Origin: Mesorhizobium sp. NFR06
GTDB taxonomy: Bacteria > Pseudomonadota > Alphaproteobacteria > Rhizobiales > Rhizobiaceae
Reading direction: 5' to 3'
Assembly (NCBI RefSeq): GCF_900115245.1
Contig: NZ_FOVT01000029.1
Coordinates: 1 to 34,795, forward strand
Length of the DNA: 34,795 nt
A program made the translations under genes and the position numbers. This document shows, one piece after another, positions 22,275 through 29,193 of this stretch (within the stretch, counting starts at the first letter, position 1; each line of letters opens with the position of its first letter). The notes under the pieces were generated by a model, which was not told where the DNA came from, ran no database searches, and was given only the letters and a program-made list of their open reading frames with translations.

Positions 22275-24317
22275 ATGGACGACAACGACAAGAAATTTCC
22301 GCGCAAGGGCGCGGGCAAGGGCGGCGCTAAATCGGCCGGCCCGCGGGGCCGCGACGCGGCCCCCGGCAAGGGCGGCAAGCCGGGCTTCGGCGCCGGCAAA
22401 CCGTTTGTGAAGCGCGACCGGCCGATGGCCGCGGACGGCGAGCGCCCGGCACGCGACTTCACGCGCAGCTACAAGCCGCGCGAGGCCGGCGCGGCCGCCG
22501 ATCGCAGCGAACGTCCATTCCACAAAGGGCCGCGCCCCGACGGCAAGCCCTTCGAGAAACGCGAAGGCCGCAAGCCATACACGCCGCGCGGCGACCGGCC
22601 GATGGCCGCGGACGGGGAGCGCCCGGCCCGCGATTTCAAACGCAGCTACAAGCCACGTGAAATGGGCCCGCGCGAAGCCGGCGAGGGCGCCGATCGCGGC
22701 GAGCGGCCGTTCCGCAAAGGACCGCGCGATGGCAAGCCTTTCGACAACCGCGAAGGCCGCAAGCCTTACACGCCGCGCCGTGACGGGCCGGCGGCCGCCG
22801 AGGGTGACCGCGGCGAACGGCGCTTCGACCGGCCCAAGCGTGATTTCGGCGATCGTCCCAAACGCGATTTCGCCGATCGGCCGAAGCGCGAAGGCTCGCA
22901 ATTCGCAGCGCGGCCGAACCGAGACTTCAGCGATCGTCCACGCAGCGCAGCGGGAAAACCGGAAGGCGGCTTCAAGCCGCGACCGCGTCCCTCGGAAGCC
23001 GCGCCTGAGACCGGGGAACGCATCGCCAAGCGGCTCGCCCGCGCCGGCATCGCCTCGCGCCGGGACGCCGAGGAACTGATCGCGGCCGGCCGCGTCAAGG
23101 TCAACGGCAAGGTGCTGGACTCGCCAGCCTTCAACGTCAGCGCCTCCGACGTCATCCATCTCGACGGCACCGAGATCCCGCCGATCGAGCGCACGCGCCT
23201 CTTCCTGTTCCACAAACCGGCGGGCGTCGTCACCACCAACCGCGATCCGGAAGGCCGCAAGACTGTCTTCGACGTGCTCCCGTCCGATCTGCCGCGGCTG
23301 ATGACGATCGGCCGGCTCGACATCAACACCGAGGGCCTGCTTCTGCTGACCAATGACGGCGGGCTGTCGCGCGTGCTCGAACTGCCGGCCACCGGCTGGC
23401 TGCGGCGCTACCGCGTGCGCGTCCACGGCAAGGTCGAGGAGAGCGCGCTTGCCGGCCTGCGCGAAGGCATCGCCGTCGACGGCGTCTTCTACGGCTCGAT
23501 CGAGGCCTCGCTGGATCGCGAGCAGGGCAGCAATGCCTGGCTAACCATTGGGCTCCGCGAAGGCAAGAATCGCGAGGTGAAGAATATCCTCGGCGCGCTT
23601 GGCCTCGACGTGACGCGGCTGATCCGCATCTCCTACGGACCGTTCCAGCTCGAGGATCTTCCCGAGGGCCATGTGCTGGAGATCAAGGGCCGGGTCTTGC
23701 GCGAACAACTCGGCGAGCGGTTGATCGAGGAATCCGGCGCCAATTTCGATGCCGAGATCCAAAAACCGTTCTCCAACAAACCGGTGCGCGGCGACAGGCT
23801 GCGTCGCGAAGAGGCCGACCGGCCGAAATTTACGCGCGATGGCGACCACCGGCCGATCGGCGAGGGAGGCCTCATCAAGGCGCGCAAGCGCCGTGAAGGC
23901 AGCCGCGACGAGGCGCTGAGCAAGCTCTCTACAAAACCGGAAAGGGCATTTGGCGAACGCGGCGCGAAGCCCGACCGCGGCGGTTTCGGCGACAAGCCGC
24001 GTGGCGGATTTGGCGACAAGCCGCGTTTTGGCGGCAAGAAATCCGAGCGCGAGCAGCGGCCGATCGAGCCGCCGGGCCAGCGCAAGGCCAATGTCTGGAT
24101 GGCGCCGGGCGCCAGGCCGATCGGCAAGGGCAGGGCGGAAGCCGATGCCGCCAGGGCCGCCGAGGCGAAGGCTCGCAAGGCATCCTACAAGCCGGGCGGC
24201 AAGGACAAACCGGGCGCAAAACCATTCGGCAAGCCCCGCGGCGAGCGCCCCGAAGGCGATGGCGGCAACAGGCCGCGCGGTCCGAAGAGGGGCGGCAATG
24301 CGGATCGTCGGCGGTGA
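22275..24317 (+). CDS. rluB: RluB-type ribosomal large-subunit pseudouridine synthase with long basic tails
   Basis: The protein has 680 residues from the ATG at 22275 (AAGG five bases upstream), more than twice the about 290 residues of E. coli RluB. Residues 1-246 are low-complexity Arg/Lys/Gly/Pro-rich sequence with two near-identical units of about 59 residues (RPMAADGERPARDF, REGRKPYTPR) and a PKRDFGDRPKRDFADRPKRE stretch. The core follows: an S4 RNA-binding domain (RIAKRLARAGIASRRDAEEL), FHKPAGVVTTNRDPEGR, and the catalytic GRLDINTEGLLLLTNDG with Asp349. The C-terminal about 190 residues are again basic and glycine-rich. The core should isomerise a uridine of 23S rRNA (U2605 in E. coli). 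RluB versus RluE/RluF is a family-level call. The stop overlaps rsmD by 20 bp. Confidence 0.93.
   Translation: MDDNDKKFPRKGAGKGGAKSAGPRGRDAAPGKGGKPGFGAGKPFVKRDRPMAADGERPARDFTRSYKPREAGAAADRSERPFHKGPRPDGKPFEKREGRKPYTPRGDRPMAADGERPARDFKRSYKPREMGPREAGEGADRGERPFRKGPRDGKPFDNREGRKPYTPRRDGPAAAEGDRGERRFDRPKRDFGDRPKRDFADRPKREGSQFAARPNRDFSDRPRSAAGKPEGGFKPRPRPSEAAPETGERIAKRLARAGIASRRDAEELIAAGRVKVNGKVLDSPAFNVSASDVIHLDGTEIPPIERTRLFLFHKPAGVVTTNRDPEGRKTVFDVLPSDLPRLMTIGRLDINTEGLLLLTNDGGLSRVLELPATGWLRRYRVRVHGKVEESALAGLREGIAVDGVFYGSIEASLDREQGSNAWLTIGLREGKNREVKNILGALGLDVTRLIRISYGPFQLEDLPEGHVLEIKGRVLREQLGERLIEESGANFDAEIQKPFSNKPVRGDRLRREEADRPKFTRDGDHRPIGEGGLIKARKRREGSRDEALSKLSTKPERAFGERGAKPDRGGFGDKPRGGFGDKPRFGGKKSEREQRPIEPPGQRKANVWMAPGARPIGKGRAEADAARAAEAKARKASYKPGGKDKPGAKPFGKPRGERPEGDGGNRPRGPKRGGNADRRR
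22415..22780 (+). repeat. Tandem 177-bp repeat coding for the RluB N-terminal tail
   Basis: The DNA starting CGACCGGCCGATGGCCGCGG at 22415 recurs at 22592, an offset of 177 bp (59 codons). Protein units are RPMAADGERPARDF(T/K)RSYKPRE and then a GKPF(E/D)(K/N)REGRKPYTPR ending. A weaker third start is at about 22780. In-frame repeats of this type readily gain or lose units by slippage. Confidence 0.75.
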
Positions 24318-24852
24318 ATTCCGCGGGCGTCCGCTGGCGACGCCAAGAAGCAATGCCATCCGCCCGACCACCGACCGCGCACGCGAGGCGGTGTTCAACG
24401 TACTGGCGCATCGCTATGCCGAAAAGCTGGAAGGCGGCCGCGTGCTCGATCTCTTCGCCGGCACCGGCGCGCTTGGGCTGGAGGCGTTGTCGCGCGGCGC
24501 TTCCTACTGCGTCTTCATCGAGGAATCGACCGAAGGGCGCGGCTTGATCCGCGAAAATGTCGAGGCTTACGGGCTCACCGGCCGCACCAAGATATTCCGC
24601 CGCGACGCCACCAGTCTCGGCGAGGCCGGCACGATCGCGCCCTTCGGCCTGATCTTTGCCGATCCGCCCTATGGCAAAGGGCTCGGCGAGCGATCGCTGC
24701 GCTCGGCCAGAGCTGGCGGCTGGCTGCTGCCCGGCGCGCTCTGCGTCGTCGAGGAGGCAGCCTCGGCGCCGTTCGAACCGGGCGTCGGTTTTTCCGTCAT
24801 CGATGAACGCAACTACGGCGAAACCGTCATCCGCTTCATCGAGGCCAACTAG
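24298..24852 (+). CDS. rsmD: 16S rRNA (guanine966-N2)-methyltransferase
   Basis: The protein has 184 residues from the ATG at 24298, inside the end of the upstream gene (20-bp overlap), which suggests translational coupling. It starts MRIVGGEFRGRPLATPRSNA, with the IRPTTDRAREAVFN motif typical of RsmD. The SAM-binding motif I is VLDLFAGTGALGLEALSRGA and the catalytic motif is FADPPYGKG. RsmD methylates G966 of 16S rRNA in the assembled small subunit. Pairing of rluB-type and rsmD genes is consistent with an RNA-modification operon. Nothing in the frame suggests damage. Confidence 0.95.
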   Translation: MRIVGGEFRGRPLATPRSNAIRPTTDRAREAVFNVLAHRYAEKLEGGRVLDLFAGTGALGLEALSRGASYCVFIEESTEGRGLIRENVEAYGLTGRTKIFRRDATSLGEAGTIAPFGLIFADPPYGKGLGERSLRSARAGGWLLPGALCVVEEAASAPFEPGVGFSVIDERNYGETVIRFIEAN

Positions 24853-24859
24853 ATTGCCT

Positions 24860-24971
24860 GGAGCCGGATGATTCCAGGTCGATTCGGCCTGAAATCTGAA
24901 TCCGGCTCCAAATCAAGGCGATAGAGCATGATGTCGTCGGAAGACCGCGTCACAGTTTTCGGCATCATGCC
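24860..24971. repeat. Two intergenic palindromic repeats after rsmD
   Basis: The first unit has GGAGCCGGA (24860-24868) pairing with TCCGGCTCC (24901-24909). The second, 24924-24971, begins GAGCATGATGTCGTCGGAAG and ends TTTTCGGCATCATGCC, with GCATGATG/CATCATGC ends. The second resembles the reverse complement of the repeats at 17616 and 20689. Both look like common rhizobial intergenic elements and fill most of the 207-bp gap before the M16 peptidase. They may form the 3' end of the rluB-rsmD mRNA. Confidence 0.65.
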
Positions 24972-25059
24972 CTAGCCACGCCTCGAAAATGCCGAACAAT
25001 TCACTTTGCCTCGCCTGCGAACCTTGCCTATCGTCGCGCAACCGGGACCGGAGAACTCG

Positions 25060-26418
25060 ATGACATCAACTCGGATTGGGCTGCGAGCGGGGCTGCTTGT
25101 CTGCACCCTGACGCTCGCGGCGGCGCCGGCCCGCGCGGCGGACGATGGCGAGGTCAAGGATTTCCTGCTCGACAACGGCATGGAAGTGGTGGTCATTCCG
25201 GATCACCGAGCCCCCATTGTCACGCATATGGTCTGGTACAAGATCGGCAGCGCCGACGAGCCCCCCGGCAAATCCGGAATCGCCCATTTCTTCGAGCATC
25301 TGATGTTCAAGGCCACGACCACCCATGCCGCGGGCGAGTTCGACGCGGCGGTGGCCGAAATCGGCGGCTCCAACAATGCTTTCACGTCCTACGACTACAC
25401 CGCCTTCCATGAGACGGTGCCGCCTTCCGCGCTCGAGCAGATGATGGGGTTCGAGGCCGATCGTATGCGCAACCTCATCCTGACCGACGACGTCATCAAG
25501 ACCGAGCGCGACGTGATCCTGGAGGAGCGCCGCTCGCGCATCGACAGCAATCCGCAGGCGGTGCTCGACGAAGAGGTCGACGCCACGCTCTGGCAAAACC
25601 AGCCCTACCGCATCCCGGTGATCGGCTGGATGCAGGAAATGGAGCAGCTGAACCGTCCGGACGCCAAGGCCTTCTATGACAATTACTACCGGCCCAACAA
25701 TGCTGTGCTGGTGGTCGCGGGCGATGTCGATCCCGGTGCCGTCAAGGCGATGGCCGAGCGCACCTACGGCAAGGTCGCGCGCGGCCCCGATCTGCGCCCG
25801 CGCATCCGCCCGGTCGAGCCGGAGCAGAACACCAAGCGCACGGTGACGCTCACCGATGCGCGCGTCTCGGTGCCGAGCTTTTCTACGCAATGGGTGGTGC
25901 CGTCCTATCACACGGCCAAGCCCGGCGAAGCCGAGGCGCTGGATCTGCTGGCCGAGATCCTCGGCGGCGGCAACCGCAGCCGGCTGTATCAGCAACTCGT
26001 CGTCAAGCAGGGCATCGCCTCCGACGCGGCCGCCTACTTCCAGGGCACCATGCTCGATGCCACCAACTTTACCGTCTATGGCGCGCCGCGCGGCGACGCC
26101 AAGCTTGTCGATGTCGAGGCGGCGGTCGATGCCGAGATCGCCCGCATCGTCAAGGACGGCGTGAGCGACGACGAGCTGGAACGGGCCAAGACCCGCTATG
26201 TGCGCTCGATGATCTTTGCCCGCGACAAGCAGGATGACATGGCCAACATGTATGGCTCGACACTGGCCACCGGCGGCAATGTCAAGGACGTCCAGGAATG
26301 GCCGGATCGCATCCGCAAGGTCACCGCCGGCGAGGTCAAGGCGGTTGCCGCCCGCTACCTGGTGCTGGATCGCTCGACCACCGGCTATCTCTTGCCGCAG
26401 CAGCAGGCGGGGAATTGA
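25060..26418 (+). CDS. M16-family zinc metallopeptidase (catalytic subunit)
   Basis: The protein has 452 residues from the ATG at 25060 (GGAG upstream). It has a signal peptide (LLVCTLTLAAAPARA) and so is probably periplasmic. It carries the inverted zinc motif HFFEH at 76-80 in GIAHFFEHLMFKAT, plus the downstream ERDVILEERRSRIDSNPQAV segment with the third zinc ligand glutamate. Two M16 half-domains follow, including LDLLAEILGGGNRSRLYQQL. M16 enzymes degrade or process peptides in a closed chamber. The next gene is an M16 homolog without the zinc motif and starts two bases after this stop, so the two probably make a heterodimer as in other bacterial M16 pairs. Confidence 0.94.
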   Translation: MTSTRIGLRAGLLVCTLTLAAAPARAADDGEVKDFLLDNGMEVVVIPDHRAPIVTHMVWYKIGSADEPPGKSGIAHFFEHLMFKATTTHAAGEFDAAVAEIGGSNNAFTSYDYTAFHETVPPSALEQMMGFEADRMRNLILTDDVIKTERDVILEERRSRIDSNPQAVLDEEVDATLWQNQPYRIPVIGWMQEMEQLNRPDAKAFYDNYYRPNNAVLVVAGDVDPGAVKAMAERTYGKVARGPDLRPRIRPVEPEQNTKRTVTLTDARVSVPSFSTQWVVPSYHTAKPGEAEALDLLAEILGGGNRSRLYQQLVVKQGIASDAAAYFQGTMLDATNFTVYGAPRGDAKLVDVEAAVDAEIARIVKDGVSDDELERAKTRYVRSMIFARDKQDDMANMYGSTLATGGNVKDVQEWPDRIRKVTAGEVKAVAARYLVLDRSTTGYLLPQQQAGN

Positions 26419-26420
26419 CG

Positions 26421-27803
26421 ATGAGCATGGTTCTTAGCGGCATGAGCGCTTCTCCAGACGAGGAAGGGAAGCTCTATCGCGCCGTTGCCACCCTTTGCTT
26501 CGCCCTGTTCTTCCTGCTCCTGCCGGCGCTGGCGGCCCGCGCGGAGATGAACATCCAGGAGGTGAAGTCGAAGAAGGGCATCACCGCCTGGCTGGTGGAG
26601 GACCACTCGATCCCGCTGATTGCCGTCCGCTTCGTCTTCGATGGCGGCAGCGCGCAGGACCCGGCCGGCAAGGAAGGCCTGGTCAATTTGATGACCGGCC
26701 TGTTCGACGAGGGCGCCGGTGACCTCGACAGCGACGCTTTCCAGCAGAAGCTCGACGATGCCGGCGCCGAGATGAGCTTCCAGGCCGCGCGAGACGGTAC
26801 CTATGGCTCGATGCGCATGCTGTCGGAGGAGAAGAACGAGGCTTTCGACCTGCTGAAGCTTGCCGTCAACCAGCCGCGTTTCGACCAGGCGCCGATCGAC
26901 CGCATCCGGGCCCAGGTGCTTTCCGGCATCCTCGCCAACGAGCGCGATCCGAACACGGTGGCGCAGCAGCGCTGGCGGCGCGCCATTTATGGCGAGCATC
27001 CCTATTCGCGCTCCGAACAGGGAACGAAGGGCAGCCTGACCACCATCACCGCCGAGGACGTCAAGGCGTTCCACAAGGCCAATTTCGCCCGCGACGGCCT
27101 GCATGTGGCGGTGGTCGGCGACATCGATGCCGCGACGCTGGGCGACAAGTTGGACGAGGTATTCGGGAACTTGCCTGAAAAGCAGACATTGGCCCCGGTG
27201 GCGGATGTCACGCCCAAGCTCGCACAGCAGCTCGACGTGAATTACGACCTGCCGCAAACCTCGTTGCAGCTCGCCTGGCCGGGCGTGAAGCGCACCGATC
27301 CGGACTTCTTTGCCGCCGTCTTGATGAACGAAATCCTCGGCGGCTCGACCTTCACGTCACGGCTGTTCGCGGAGGTGCGCGAGAAACGCGGCCTTGCCTA
27401 TGGCGTCAGTTCCGACCTCGTCGACAACGAGCACTCCCATTCGCTGCTCGTCACGACGGCGACGCGCTCCGACCGCGCTGCCGAGACGCTCTCGATCGTG
27501 CGCCAGGTGGTGAAGGATATGGCTGAGAACGGCCCCACCGAGGAAGAGCTCGCGGCGACCAAGAAATACATGATCGGCGCATACGCCATCAACAATCTGG
27601 ATTCCTCCAGTTCCATTGCCGCGACGCTGGTCGAGCTGCAGATCGACAATCTCGGCATCGACTATATTAAGCGCCGCGGGGCTCTGATCAACGCGGTGAC
27701 GCTGGCCGAGGTCAAGGCGGCGGCGAAGAAGCTTTTGTCTGCCGATCCCGCCGTGATGGTCATCGGACCGCCACTGGTGCAGGTGGGGAGCGGCAAGGGA
27801 TGA
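26421..27803 (+). CDS. M16-family peptidase-like protein without zinc motif (partner subunit)
   Basis: The protein has 460 residues, starting two bases after the preceding stop, with GGGGA upstream. The N-terminus has a hydrophobic export segment (FALFFLLLPALAARA). Where the active subunit has HxxEH, this one reads KEGLVNLMTGLFDEGAGD, so the zinc ligands are missing. The substrate-holding features remain: LMNEILGGSTFTSRLFAEVR, EKRGLAYGVSSDL and an R/Y-type C-terminal region. This is the pattern of the non-catalytic subunit in M16 pairs (as in mitochondrial processing peptidase and bacterial homologs). Its stop overlaps the start of the lipase gene in an ATGA, so all three genes are probably translated together. 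Confidence 0.93.
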   Translation: MSMVLSGMSASPDEEGKLYRAVATLCFALFFLLLPALAARAEMNIQEVKSKKGITAWLVEDHSIPLIAVRFVFDGGSAQDPAGKEGLVNLMTGLFDEGAGDLDSDAFQQKLDDAGAEMSFQAARDGTYGSMRMLSEEKNEAFDLLKLAVNQPRFDQAPIDRIRAQVLSGILANERDPNTVAQQRWRRAIYGEHPYSRSEQGTKGSLTTITAEDVKAFHKANFARDGLHVAVVGDIDAATLGDKLDEVFGNLPEKQTLAPVADVTPKLAQQLDVNYDLPQTSLQLAWPGVKRTDPDFFAAVLMNEILGGSTFTSRLFAEVREKRGLAYGVSSDLVDNEHSHSLLVTTATRSDRAAETLSIVRQVVKDMAENGPTEEELAATKKYMIGAYAINNLDSSSSIAATLVELQIDNLGIDYIKRRGALINAVTLAEVKAAAKKLLSADPAVMVIGPPLVQVGSGKG

Positions 27804-28657
27804 GCCCGACCTTCGGGGTGGCCTTTGGCGGCGGTGGCGCCCGTGGTCTGGCGCATATCCATATCATCGAGGCTCTCGACGAACTGGGCATCAGGCCGGT
27901 AGCGATCGCCGGCTCCTCGATCGGCGCCATCATGGGCGCCGGCATGGCCGCCGGCATGTCCGGAGCGCAGATCCACGACTACTCCCGTTCGATCCTCGGC
28001 AGCCGTGCCGAGATGGCTGCGCGCATGTGGCGCTCGCGGCCGGGCACCATCGCCGAAGCCATGCAGGGCGGCATACGCGTCGGTCAATTCAATATCGAGC
28101 GCATCCTCAAGGCTTTCCTGCCTGAGAATATCCCGGCCACTTTCGAAGAGCTGAAGATCCCGCTCAAGGTGACGGCGACCGACTATTTCGGCCACAAGCT
28201 CGCGGTGTTCGCCGAGGGTGAATTGCATTCGGCGCTCGCGGCGTCTGCCGCCATTCCGGCGGTGTTCCGCCCGGTGCTGCGCAATGACTGTCTGCTGATC
28301 GACGGCGGCATCTACAATCCCGTCCCATTCGATCTCCTCGAAAAGGATGCCGACATCGTCATCGCAATCGACGTGGTCGGCGCGCCGAGCGACGCCGAGC
28401 GCAAGCATCCGACCACGATCGACCTGATGTATGGCGCCTCGCAGCTGATGATGCAGTCGATCATCGCCAACAAGCTGCAGCAGTCCGGGCCTGATATCCT
28501 GATCCGCCCGAAAGTCTCCAAATACCGCGTTCTCGATTTCCTCAAGATCGAGGCGCTGCTGGCCGAGACGGTCGGGATCAAGGACGAACTGAAGCGCGCC
28601 GTCGAGAAGGCGGTGGCCGAGCATGGCGGCGGGCGGGGCAGGAAGAAGGTGGTCTGA
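27800..28657 (+). CDS. Patatin-like phospholipase
   Basis: The protein has 285 residues and starts at an ATGA overlap with the M16 partner gene. It has the patatin signatures: the oxyanion loop GGGGARG (10-16), the nucleophile elbow GSSIG with Ser40, and the catalytic Asp168 in LIDGGIYNP. No signal peptide is seen, so it is probably cytosolic or bound to the inner face of the membrane. Bacterial relatives of the RssA/YchK type hydrolyse lipid esters, with unclear natural substrates. The operon with an M16 pair is suggestive of an envelope-maintenance unit, but this is inference. A basic tail (GGGRGRKKVV) ends the protein. Confidence 0.93.
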   Translation: MSPTFGVAFGGGGARGLAHIHIIEALDELGIRPVAIAGSSIGAIMGAGMAAGMSGAQIHDYSRSILGSRAEMAARMWRSRPGTIAEAMQGGIRVGQFNIERILKAFLPENIPATFEELKIPLKVTATDYFGHKLAVFAEGELHSALAASAAIPAVFRPVLRNDCLLIDGGIYNPVPFDLLEKDADIVIAIDVVGAPSDAERKHPTTIDLMYGASQLMMQSIIANKLQQSGPDILIRPKVSKYRVLDFLKIEALLAETVGIKDELKRAVEKAVAEHGGGRGRKKVV

Positions 28658-28848
28658 GCCTGCCCCGGACTGCATTCTTCAGGCGCATGATAGGGCGACC
28701 GAGGTCCGACAACCGAAGTCTGAATGGATCGGCGCATAAGTCTCCCGCAAGGATGGACCTAAGAATAGCGTGAAGTATTCTTTATGCCGGCTGGCCGCGC
28801 GCGCGCTTGGATTTGCGGCTTGTCACAAACTCTTCATTGAATTGCCCG

Positions 28849-28877
28849 TTGACGCACGCTCCGGTAGAGTTAATAAT
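28849..28877 (+). promoter_or_regulatory. Probable sigma-70 promoter of the type I secretion locus
   Basis: TTGACG (28849-28854) and AATAAT (28872-28877) are separated by 17 bases; each matches 5 of 6 consensus bases. It lies in the AT-richest part of the 536-bp gap (28658-29193), which otherwise holds no gene that I can support. Transcription would start near 28884, giving a leader of about 310 bases before the ABC-transporter start. Confidence 0.55.
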
Positions 28878-28957
28878 GTCCTAATATAAGGTAGCGCAAA
28901 TAATCTCCCGACCGGCAACAACGAGTTAAAGCGCTACTTCGGGTGGGAGCTAAACAG

Positions 28958-28976
28958 GGCGGCTTGTCTAGCCGCC
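28958..28976 (+). promoter_or_regulatory. Stem-loop in the leader of the type I secretion locus
   Basis: GGCGGCT (28958-28964) and AGCCGCC (28970-28976) pair perfectly around the loop TGTCT. It lies about 75 bases after the predicted transcription start and 218 bases before the predicted translation start. No T-tract follows, so a simple terminator is unlikely. It may take part in leader control. Confidence 0.4.
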
Positions 28977-29193
28977 GTAGTCATCAACCAATGCGTCGCC
29001 GCCTGTCTGTGAACCGCCTTTGGGCTGGCCGTTCACGGCCGGGATGTTCGGTTGCGCCTGGACACATGGCACTCTGATCGTTGTTCTCCCGCGGAATGGG
29101 CGCCGAACGCTTTCGGCATGGGCGTATGGCCAACTTGCGCGGCCATCCGCCCATGGCGGCAGCTGATGCGTCGGGGATGTGAAAGGCGGGTTC

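Noticed and set aside
22415..22780. CRISPR-like or satellite array
   Set aside because: The repeats are in frame, long and code for the RluB tail; no spacer-repeat pattern exists.
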